64,000 bases of DNA, from positions 1,798,001 through 1,862,000 of the forward strand of contig NZ_CP061714.1 in assembly GCF_014764385.1 (NCBI RefSeq), written 5' to 3'. This document shows, in pieces, positions 1-5,831 of this stretch. Every line of letters starts with the position of its first letter. Position 1 is the first letter of the stretch. The position numbers and the translations under genes were made by a program. The notes beneath the pieces were generated by a model. That model saw nothing but the letters and a program-made list of their open reading frames with translations, ran no database searches and was not told where the DNA came from. This stretch comes from Luteimonas sp. MC1825 (lineage in GTDB: Bacteria > Pseudomonadota > Gammaproteobacteria > Xanthomonadales > Xanthomonadaceae).

Positions 1-366
1 GGTCAGGCAGACATCCTGCGGTCGCGCGCCCAGGTAGTCGGCGATCTCGGCCTGCACATGCACATGCAGGTTGTCCGCGCCTTCCGAGAACATGCCGTGC
101 TCCACGGTGACGAAGGGATTGCGGTCGATGGCGCGGCGGTAGCTCTCGATCGCCGCCTGCACCGGCGCAGGGTGGCTGGCGATGAAGAAGCTGGCGAAGT
201 GCATCCAGGCAGGGTCGAGCGCGAACTGGGCGCGCACGGATTCCCAGGTGGAGAGGTCGGGCGTGGGCGCGGTCTCGGCCTCGACTGCGGCCAGCAGGCT
301 GGTGGGCAGCAGGGCGGCGGAGAGCGCGGCGGGTGCCGCGAGGAATCTGCGTCGCGTGATCTGCAT
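1..366 (-). CDS. Class V aminotransferase-like protein with Tat signal, N-terminal part
   Basis: The coding region reads off the left window edge, so only the first 122 codons are present. The start ATG is at 366. The N-terminus has a twin-arginine export signal (TRRRFLAAPAALSAALL, residues 4-20) followed by an Ala-rich cleavage region, so the protein should be exported folded to the periplasm. The mature part contains WMHFASFFIASHPAPVQAAI, which resembles the opening of fold-type I PLP enzymes of the class V / isopenicillin N epimerase-like group that carry Tat signals. The active-site Lys lies outside the window, so catalysis cannot be judged. It diverges from the riboswitch-alx unit. The family call is good; the substrate is unknown. 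Confidence 0.7.
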   Translation of the reverse strand, partial: MQITRRRFLAAPAALSAALLPTSLLAAVEAETAPTPDLSTWESVRAQFALDPAWMHFASFFIASHPAPVQAAIESYRRAIDRNPFVTVEHGMFSEGADNLHVHVQAEIADYLGARPQDVCLT

Positions 367-477
367 GGCCGATCTCCCGGTCCGGCCCGCGGAGGGCCGA
401 TGCAGCGTCAACGCGGGCTGCAGCCGGGCGCGGCCACGCGGGTTGCGCGCAGCGGCCGGGGCACCGCACAATGCCCG

Positions 478-600
478 CCGAAGGGGAGTAGCTCCCAGCG
501 TGCAGGCCGTCATTACGAGCAGCGATGCTCCGGTCCCACGGCAGCCCACCGGGCTGTGAGCAAGACCTTCGCCGCGATGGCGAAGGTGCGTCCCCGGATC
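478..600 (+). promoter_or_regulatory. yybP-ykoY manganese riboswitch upstream of alx
   Basis: Two conserved blocks of this Mn2+-sensing RNA are visible in the right order: AAGGGGAGTAG at 481-491 and GAGCAAGACCTT at 558-569. The second block runs into a perfect 9-bp hairpin, ACCTTCGCC (565-573) with GGCGAAGGT (579-587). The element ends about 65 bases before the alx start. A TerC/Alx exporter is one of the classic genes under this riboswitch, so sequence and context agree. Mn2+ binding is expected to raise expression of the downstream gene. Confidence 0.78.
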
Positions 601-664
601 TCCGAGCAAGGGTTCCGTGCCGCCTGCGTCCGCGGCCGACCTCTCCCCCTGCCCGGAAATCACG

Positions 665-1615
665 ATGGAAACGATAGGCAATGTCTGGTTGTGGGCCGGT
701 TTCTCCGGCCTGGTGCTGATCGCGCTGATGGTCGACCTGGTGCTGATGCGCCATGGCGGCGCGCACAAGGTCACGTTCAAGGAAGCGACGTGGTGGAGCC
801 TGGGCTGGGTGGCACTGGCGATGGCCTTCAATGCCGCCCTGTGGTGGTACATCGGCCAGACCGCCGGCCCCGACGAGGCCCGGCGCGTGGGCCTCGAGTT
901 CCTCACCGGCTACCTGGTGGAGAAGGCGCTGGCGGTCGACAACATCTTCGTGTTCCTGATGTTGATGACCTACTTCACCGTGCCCGAGGTGCAGCGCCAG
1001 CGCGTGCTGGTGATCGGCATCCTCGGCGCGATCGTGCTGCGCGCGATCCTGATCTTTGCCGGCGCCGCGTTGCTGGCCCACTTCCACTGGATGCTCTACG
1101 TGTTCGGCGCGTTCCTGCTGCTCACCGGCATGAAGATGTGGTTCGCCGCGGGCAAGGAGCCCGACCTCGAGAACAACCCGGTGCTGCGCTGGCTCACCGC
1201 ACACGTGCCCTTCGTGCGCCGCTATCACGGCAGCGCGCTGTGGCTGGGCAGCGGCAGCCGGCGCAAGTTCACCCCGCTGTTCATCGTGCTGGTGATGATC
1301 GGCATCACCGACGTGATCTTCGCGGTGGACTCGATCCCGGCGATCTTCGCCATCACCACCGACCCGTTCATCGTGCTGACCTCGAACGTGTTCGCGGTGC
1401 TGGGCCTGCGCGCGATGTTCTTCCTGCTCGCCGGCATGGCCGAACGCTTCCACCTGCTGCCTTACGGCCTGGCGGTGGTGCTGGTGTTCATCGGCGCCAA
1501 GATGCTGCTGATCGACGTGTACAAGATCCCGGTGCTGTGGTCGCTGGCCGTCGTGGCAATGATCCTGGCCAGCACCGTCGTGCTGAGCCTGGCGCGCCCG
1601 CCTCGACGTACCTGA
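665..1615 (+). CDS. alx: Alx/TerC-family inner-membrane manganese exporter
   Basis: The protein has 316 residues, close to E. coli Alx (about 320), with seven or more hydrophobic segments. Family hallmarks are the acidic motifs EKALAVDNIFVF and VIFAVDSIPAIFAITTDPF, whose Asp residues lie in the membrane and probably bind the metal. The start is set at METIGNVWLW: an in-frame start exists at 617, but it would sit in the riboswitch outflow and adds a poorly hydrophobic leader. Alx-type proteins export Mn2+, and in E. coli they respond to alkaline pH and Mn2+ through the same riboswitch found here at 478-600. Nothing suggests a tellurite operon; the gene stands alone. Confidence 0.93.
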   Translation: METIGNVWLWAGFSGLVLIALMVDLVLMRHGGAHKVTFKEATWWSLGWVALAMAFNAALWWYIGQTAGPDEARRVGLEFLTGYLVEKALAVDNIFVFLMLMTYFTVPEVQRQRVLVIGILGAIVLRAILIFAGAALLAHFHWMLYVFGAFLLLTGMKMWFAAGKEPDLENNPVLRWLTAHVPFVRRYHGSALWLGSGSRRKFTPLFIVLVMIGITDVIFAVDSIPAIFAITTDPFIVLTSNVFAVLGLRAMFFLLAGMAERFHLLPYGLAVVLVFIGAKMLLIDVYKIPVLWSLAVVAMILASTVVLSLARPPRRT

Positions 1616-1719
1616 CCGCTACCTGCACCCGGATCAGGTTCCGTGCGCCCGTCGGCCGTACATTCACCTTGCGTCCGACAGCATGGGGCCCATCCCGTCC
1701 ACCCCATGAGGTCGCTGCC

Positions 1720-2130
1720 ATGAAACGCCTCCTGCTCGCCGCCGCGCTCGCCACCGTTGCCGTCTCCGCCGCCGGTACTGCCGAAGCGCGTGACAACCAC
1801 CGCCATGACCGCCACGACCAGAAGGCCGAACGCGACTACTGGAAGGACCGGCAGAAGGCCGAACGACGCGCCCGCAAGGACTACGAGAAAGCCGAGCGCG
1901 ACTACAGGAAGGCCGTCCGCGAAGACGAGAAGGCGTACCGCCGCTGGGCGCGCGGCCAGTACATCCCCGTCGAGTACCGGCAGCCGCGCTACTACGTGCA
2001 TGACTACCGCAGCTACGGCTGGGACGCGCCGCCGGCCGGCTACACCTACGTGCGTCCTTATCCGCAGGACGACACCTACTACATGATCGAACTCGCCTCC
2101 GGGCTTGTCGCGCGCATCCTGGGCGACTGA
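1720..2130 (+). CDS. RcnB-family periplasmic protein
   Basis: A 136-residue protein with a Sec signal peptide (MKRLLLAAALATVAVSAAGTAEA) and a GAGG ribosome-binding site. The middle is a highly charged, helical Lys/Arg/Glu-rich segment (about residues 30-80). The C-terminus has the RcnB-type ending, with GYTYVRP, DDTYYMIELASGLVARIL and alternating aromatics. RcnB in E. coli is a periplasmic protein influencing nickel/cobalt homeostasis; many xanthomonad paralogues carry this domain with the same charged region and have unknown function. It follows alx by about 100 bases on the same strand, but nothing shows co-transcription. Confidence 0.75.
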   Translation: MKRLLLAAALATVAVSAAGTAEARDNHRHDRHDQKAERDYWKDRQKAERRARKDYEKAERDYRKAVREDEKAYRRWARGQYIPVEYRQPRYYVHDYRSYGWDAPPAGYTYVRPYPQDDTYYMIELASGLVARILGD

Positions 2131-2290
2131 GGGGCGCCGCCGCGCCCGCTAGCGGCGCGGCTTGCGCGAGCAGGCTCCCGCAAGCCAGCGGGCCCGCAGA
2201 TCGGTTGGCGACAATCGCGCTGCTTTTCAAAACCGGGGGGATGTCGCTGCGGCGGCGACCCCGAGCGCGGGAAGTCGCTGCGTGGTGGCG

Positions 2291-2584
2291 TCAAGCCGCC
2301 AACCGCTCGACGCGCGATGCCACGTCTCCCAGGACCCGGTGCGCTTCTTCCAGGTCGTAATCGGCCTGCAGCCCCAGCCAGAAGCGCTCGCTGGTGCCGA
2401 ATACGGCCGCCAGACGGACCGCGGTGTCGGCGCTGACTCCCCGCTTGCCAAGCACGATCTCGTTGATGCGCCGCGGAGGCACGCCAGCCGCACGCGCCAG
2501 CGCGTTCTGGCTGATTCCCATCGGCTCGAGGAACTCTTCCTTCAGCACTTCGCCGGGATGGATGTTTGGCAGGGTCTTCTTCAT
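2291..2584 (-). CDS. higA: HigA/VapI-type antitoxin, apparently orphaned
   Basis: A 97-residue helix-turn-helix protein beginning MKKTLPNIHPGEVLKEEFL. It has the HigA signature (PGEVLKEEFLEPMGISQNAL), the recognition helix region VPPRRINEIVLGKRGVSADT and the closing FWLGLQADYDLE. HigA neutralises the HigB mRNA-cleaving toxin and represses its own operon. In higBA loci the toxin gene lies directly upstream on the same strand. Here that place holds only a short HigB-like tail (2602-2640) with no open frame leading into it. The antitoxin looks full length and may still act as a stand-alone repressor or an anti-addiction factor. Confidence 0.85.
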   Translation of the reverse strand: MKKTLPNIHPGEVLKEEFLEPMGISQNALARAAGVPPRRINEIVLGKRGVSADTAVRLAAVFGTSERFWLGLQADYDLEEAHRVLGDVASRVERLAA

Positions 2585-2601
2585 CGGAGCGCTTCCAGGA
2601 A

Positions 2602-2640
2602 TCAGTGGTCATCGACGATTTCCACGCCGTAGGCAGGAGA
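2602..2640 (-). pseudogene. Residual C-terminus of a HigB-like toxin
   Basis: Directly upstream of higA on the same strand the sequence reads AYGVEIVDDH followed by a stop. This matches the usual last residues of HigB/RelE-type toxins (DAYDVxxVDYH). The preceding bases (2641-2700) translate into unrelated sequence in this frame, without the basic catalytic residues or beta-strands of HigB. The toxin gene therefore seems to have been lost except for its tail. The match is short, so this is an inference supported mainly by position next to higA. Confidence 0.35.
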
Positions 2641-2750
2641 TCGAGGCCGCACGGCAAGGTCCTGGCTGGATCGCTGCATCCATGTGTATCCCCTGTGTCC
2701 CCAGCCAGAACTCGATGCGGTGAGCTCGCGGACGCGACGACCACCGTGGG

Positions 2751-2780
2751 TTGACCGATTACCCTTAAAGGGTTACATTT
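2751..2780 (+). promoter_or_regulatory. mqsRA promoter with palindromic operator between -35 and -10
   Basis: TTGACC (2751-2756) and TTACAT (2773-2778) are spaced by 16 bases and form a plausible sigma-70 promoter. The spacer holds a near-palindrome, ACCCTTAAAGGGT (2761-2773), much like the AACC-spacer-GGTT operators bound by MqsA in E. coli. A strong ribosome-binding site, AAGGAAGG, lies at 2803-2810 before the mqsR start at 2814. The layout predicts autorepression by MqsA blocking RNA polymerase. The sites were read by eye only. Confidence 0.6.
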
Positions 2781-2813
2781 GCTCCGCGCCTGTACACGTC
2801 CCAAGGAAGGGAA

Positions 2814-3098
2814 ATGTCCGCCACTTGCGACTTGCCCGCTGTCCAGGCCGCGATTGCGGCGCGAGGCGTGGGGTGTTTTACCCGCAGCGCGCTCGACGGC
2901 ATCCGCGACATGGGGCTGACGAGTACGGAAGCGCTGGCAATACTCGAAGCGCTGAACGTGGGCCACTTCTACAAGACCATGCCGGCCGTCAACAATCCAG
3001 GGCTGTTTCAGGCGCCCACGCCAGCGGGGTGGGCTTACGTCAAGCTCATGCACGACCCCGCCAACGCTCGCATCTGCATCTCCTTCAAGGCACTTTGA
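2814..3098 (+). CDS. mqsR: MqsR toxin, GCU-specific mRNA interferase
   Basis: A 94-residue RelE-fold toxin. It shares with E. coli MqsR the block FTRSALDGIRDMGLTSTEAL (matching TRSAL and ELGLDFDGM), then HFYKTM (FYKSM in E. coli), and the C-terminal YVKLMHDPANARICISFKAL ending in the SFK motif. MqsR cleaves mRNA mainly at GCU. It is the first gene of a two-gene operon, with one base between its stop and the mqsA start, the toxin-first order typical of this family. The frame is intact and full length, so the toxin is probably functional. Confidence 0.9.
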   Translation: MSATCDLPAVQAAIAARGVGCFTRSALDGIRDMGLTSTEALAILEALNVGHFYKTMPAVNNPGLFQAPTPAGWAYVKLMHDPANARICISFKAL

Positions 3099-3099
3099 C

Positions 3100-3537
3100 A
3101 TGACCCACGACAACACCCACTGCATGGAATGCGGCCAGTCGGACAGCCTGGCAGCGTTCCGTGGCGAGTCTTTCACCGTGACGCACAAGAGCGAAGCGAT
3201 GGTTGTCCAGGACTTGGCAGGCGAGCGGTGCAGCGCGTGCGGCGAGGTCTTTTTTGACGACGCCAGCGCCGCTGCCTATGCCGCTGCGGGCGACGCCCTG
3301 GTGACCCGTGCACGCCAGCACGTGGCCGCACAGCTGCGCCGCGTGCGCATCAAGTTGGGCCTGACCCAGCGCGCCGCGGCCGAGCTCACCGGCGGCGGTC
3401 ACAACGCGTTTTCCCGTTACGAAAACGGCCAGGCCGCGCCCGTGGCGGCAGTGGTCAACCTGTTCACCCTGCTGGACCATCACCCCGAACTGGTGCACGA
3501 GCTGCACGGACCCCAGCGCGACGCCGCCCACGAATAA
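3100..3537 (+). CDS. mqsA: MqsA antitoxin and autorepressor
   Basis: A 145-residue two-domain protein. The N-terminal zinc domain has CMEC (residues 8-11) and CSAC (about 46-49), which hold the structural zinc and bind the toxin. The C-terminal XRE-type helix-turn-helix contains [16 protein letters not shown] and NAFSRYENG, nearly identical to the GGGVNAFSRYEKG recognition region of E. coli MqsA. MqsA neutralises MqsR and represses the shared promoter at the palindrome around 2761-2773. The gene is tightly coupled to mqsR. It lies in a stretch that also holds the orphan higA and gene relics, typical of a toxin-antitoxin hotspot. Confidence 0.92.
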   Translation: MTHDNTHCMECGQSDSLAAFRGESFTVTHKSEAMVVQDLAGERCSACGEVFFDDASAAAYAAAGDALVTRARQHVAAQLRRVRIKLGLTQRAAAELTGGGHNAFSRYENGQAAPVAAVVNLFTLLDHHPELVHELHGPQRDAAHE

Positions 3538-3548
3538 GGGGCTGGACG

Positions 3549-3710
3549 TTGCACCACCAGCGGCGCATGTTCGGCGGCGCCCTGCCGCATGCCTGGCCCG
3601 CGGCCGCGGTGGCGCTGCGGTTTGTCGACGGCTACCTGGAGGACTACGCGAAGTCTTGGCAGGTGGCTGGCCGGTTGATTGCACTGCTGCAGGATGACCG
3701 CCTACAGCAG
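3549..3710 (+). pseudogene. Possible fragment of a fold-type I PLP enzyme
   Basis: Just after mqsA the plus strand reads [20 protein letters not shown] followed by a helical stretch ending in LIALLQDD. It resembles the middle/C-terminal part of PLP-dependent beta-eliminating lyase or threonine aldolase-like proteins, but neither the catalytic lysine region nor a proper N-terminus is present, and the match fades after about 3710. It may be a leftover of a gene disrupted when the toxin-antitoxin block arrived. The family call is weak. Confidence 0.2.
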
Positions 3711-3878
3711 GAAGCAGCCCCGGGTCGGGACGGGCGGGCGCGCACCGCCGGCGGGGCGCAGCGTGGCACGGACCACATTGTGCGCGGCAAGCGCGAGGCC
3801 GCCGATCAGCGCCGGAGGCGTCTTCAGCCGGGTGAAAGCGACGAGGGCTTCGCTGATCTGGTCAAGCAGGCTGGCCAT
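3702..3878 (-). pseudogene. Truncated nucleotidyltransferase-like gene
   Basis: The minus strand encodes 58 residues starting [15 protein letters not shown], with [19 protein letters not shown]. This is the beta-strand/turn opening of minimal nucleotidyltransferases (usual form ALIGGLAxAxHGxxRATxDID). The catalytic DxD that should follow directly is missing; the frame instead runs into [14 protein letters not shown] and stops at 3702. It looks like the 5' remnant of a gene cut at about 3770. Such transferases often serve in AbiEii/MNT-type toxin or antitoxin modules. Confidence 0.4.
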
Positions 3879-3995
3879 GCGGGCATCGTTGCGCAGCAGG
3901 CCGCCGCGGCGGCTGGCACGGTGGAGTCGGCAACGCGATGCGAACATGCCTCGCGCCGGGCTACCCTCCCGGTTCCGCCCAACGCGCCGCATCCA

Positions 3996-4439
3996 ATGAC
4001 CCATCGCCTGCTCCGCAACGCCGCCACGCTGTCCGCCCTGCTGCTGCTCGCCGCCTGCGGCCGCCCTCCGCCCTACAGCGGCGGGGACGTGACCGAACTG
4101 CAGCGCATCGAAGTGACGACGGGCGAAGGTATTGCGGCCGTGGCCGGTGACGAGGTCAGCGTGCATTACACCGGCTGGCTCTACGACCAGAACGCGCCGG
4201 ACAAGCGTGGCGCGAAGTTCGACAGCTCCCGCGATCGCGGCCAGCCCTTCGCGTTCGAGCTCGGCCTCGGCCGGGTCATCCGGGGCTGGGACGAGGGTGT
4301 GGTGGGCATGCAGGTTGGCGGGACCCGTGAACTGCATATCCCCGCGTTCCTCGGCTACGGCGCCGAGGGCGCGGGCAGGACCATCCCGCCCGGTGCGTCG
4401 CTGGTGTTCGAGGTGGAGTTGCTGGAGATCAGGAGGTAG
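3996..4439 (+). CDS. FKBP-type peptidyl-prolyl isomerase lipoprotein
   Basis: A 147-residue protein with a lipoprotein signal ending LLLLAACG, so it should be lipid-anchored in the envelope. The body is one FKBP domain: [54 protein letters not shown] and [16 protein letters not shown], with the active-site aromatic and Asp residues (Tyr, Phe, Asp, Trp, Tyr) in place. It catalyses cis-trans isomerisation of proline bonds, probably assisting folding of exported proteins. It is a single gene, convergent with the STAS-like gene at 4465. Confidence 0.92.
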   Translation: MTHRLLRNAATLSALLLLAACGRPPPYSGGDVTELQRIEVTTGEGIAAVAGDEVSVHYTGWLYDQNAPDKRGAKFDSSRDRGQPFAFELGLGRVIRGWDEGVVGMQVGGTRELHIPAFLGYGAEGAGRTIPPGASLVFEVELLEIRR

Positions 4440-4464
4440 TGGCGCGCCACCCCGGCAACGCGGC

Positions 4465-4833
4465 TCAGCCTTCGCGAACCCAGGCCAGCGCTTCATCACG
4501 CTGCTCCGGCTTGAACACCCGGTAGCTGACGAACGGCAGCAACGCGCTCTCGATCCGCGTGCCCACACGTACCCACGCCTGGTCCGCGACCACCGCGACC
4601 CGCCCGAAGCGACGCAGCTGGCCGAACAGAGGCATGGCCCGGGCAATGTACGCGCCCAGGCCGGAGACCTCGATGGCATCCAGCGAACGGGTTTCCACGA
4701 ACACGTGCACCGTGTCGTGCGCTGCCAGGCAGGCATCCAGCCGGTCCATCACCGCGACGAGATCGGCGCTGGTGAGCCGGTGCTCGATGGACACGGCAAT
4801 GACGTTGTCGGCGCTGGGGATGAATTGAACCAT
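4465..4833 (-). CDS. SpoIIAA/STAS-like protein
   Basis: A 122-residue cytosolic protein starting MVQFIPSADNVIAVSIEHRL. Longer in-frame readings upstream would run into the VOC gene promoter region, so this start is preferred. The pattern of a strand, then LTSADLVAVMDRLDACLAAH, then VHVFVETRSLDAIEVSGLGA and RVAVVADQAWVRVGTRIESA fits the SpoIIAA-like STAS fold found as stand-alone proteins in many proteobacteria. The end, VFKPEQRDEALAWVRE, is typical of the family. The fold resembles anti-sigma-factor antagonists and sulfate-transporter STAS domains, but partner and role are unknown. It is divergent from the VOC gene. Confidence 0.72.
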   Translation of the reverse strand: MVQFIPSADNVIAVSIEHRLTSADLVAVMDRLDACLAAHDTVHVFVETRSLDAIEVSGLGAYIARAMPLFGQLRRFGRVAVVADQAWVRVGTRIESALLPFVSYRVFKPEQRDEALAWVREG

Positions 4834-4978
4834 TGCGAGCTTCCGTCGAATGCCGGCTGCGGGAGCCGTGCCCGGGCGTTGCGTGTGGATCGACAGGTTG
4901 AACGGGCTAACTGCGGGAAAGCGGCCTGCACGACGGGACTCAGGCGTATTGTCGGCGGACGCCACCCGGGAGATTGTC

Positions 4979-5422
4979 ATGAGTAACCAGGCACTGTTTC
5001 CCTACCTTTGTGTCGCCGACGCCACCGCCGCCATCGATTTCTATCGCCAGGTATTCGGCGCCACCGAACTGTTCCGCCTGCAGGAGCCCTCCGGACGCAT
5101 CGGTCACGTGGAACTGGACTTCGACGGCACCACGCTGATGGTGTGCGACGAGTTCCCCGAGTTCGACATCCGAAGCCCTGACCCGGCCGGCGGCTACAGC
5201 GCGACGATGCACCTGCACGTGGACGATGCGGACGCCGTCATCGCGCGCGCGGTCGCCGCAGGCGCCACCCTGCTGATGGCCCCGAGCGATGCGTTCTACG
5301 GCGAACGCTCCGGCGCGATCCGCGACCCCTTCGGCCACCGCTGGAACATTGGCCACCATCTCGAGACCGTCAGCCCCGAGGAGATGCAGCGGCGGTATAC
5401 GGCGGTTCTCGGTACTTCTTGA
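4979..5422 (+). CDS. VOC-family (glyoxalase/bleomycin resistance-like) protein
   Basis: A 147-residue protein, MSNQALFPYLCVADATAAID, with two beta-alpha-beta-beta-beta halves of the vicinal oxygen chelate fold. The first half contains FYRQVFGA and IGHVELDFDGTTLMV; the second contains LHVDDADAVIARAVAAGATL and GAIRDPFGHRWNIGHH. The pattern Y-x-D...F-G-E-R and D-P-F-G-H-x-W is that of the PhnB/YdcF-like subgroup (DUF1428-like 3-demethylubiquinone methyltransferase relatives), whose members are mostly without known substrate. Metal ligands of true glyoxalase I are only partly conserved, so an isomerase activity is not claimed. Confidence 0.82.
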   Translation: MSNQALFPYLCVADATAAIDFYRQVFGATELFRLQEPSGRIGHVELDFDGTTLMVCDEFPEFDIRSPDPAGGYSATMHLHVDDADAVIARAVAAGATLLMAPSDAFYGERSGAIRDPFGHRWNIGHHLETVSPEEMQRRYTAVLGTS

Positions 5423-5428
5423 CGCCCG

Positions 5429-5740
5429 TCAGTTCCGCAAACGAATCGCCTGAGTCTTCATCGGCACCCTGTCCTCGTTCGGACGTTCGATCGTCCAGCC
5501 GTCCGATGGTGAGGCATGAATCACGTTGACATCCGTCTGCAGACCCCACCAGGTGTGCTGAGTAATACGAAGTTTGCCGCCGCTCATGAACTCGACGTCG
5601 CTCGTCCGCCAGGCCAGCGTCAAGGCAACCAGTCCAACCACGATCAAAGCCACCATAACCAGACCTACCAAGGTCTCGAAGAAGCTGACCACGCCTGCGA
5701 CGATGCCACGTTGTTCCACTGCCGGTTGCGGCCTGCACAC
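5429..5740 (-). CDS. Small single-pass membrane protein, function unknown
   Basis: Not a recognised family. The frame of up to 103 codons opens with GTG at 5740; an internal GTG just before the hydrophobic segment is also possible. One clear membrane segment (FFETLVGLVMVALIVVGLVA, about residues 19-39) is followed by a polar tail with several tryptophans (HTWWGLQTDV, DGWTIERPNED) that would form a small domain outside or inside the membrane. Base composition is lower than in the flanking housekeeping genes. It borders the defence island at its 3' side and might be part of the acquired segment or of the old chromosome. Confidence 0.45.
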   Translation of the reverse strand: MCRPQPAVEQRGIVAGVVSFFETLVGLVMVALIVVGLVALTLAWRTSDVEFMSGGKLRITQHTWWGLQTDVNVIHASPSDGWTIERPNEDRVPMKTQAIRLRN

Positions 5741-5831
5741 TCTGCGGCCAGCCGGCTTCCGAATTGATCACTTAGTCGAACTCGCGCTCGCTGAGCAGTG
5801 ACGATCGGTGTCATGGATGATCGAGACTCGG

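Noticed and set aside
1608..1645. Minus-strand GAACCTGATCCGGGT followed by an AGCGG stretch, like the 3' part of a TPP riboswitch.
   Set aside because: The CTGAGA thi-box half is absent upstream and no thiamine gene follows on that strand; it is probably chance or at most a fragment.
2079..3188. A 369-codon minus-strand frame covering higA and mqsR.
   Set aside because: It overlaps both recognised toxin-antitoxin genes in other frames and its product has no domain.
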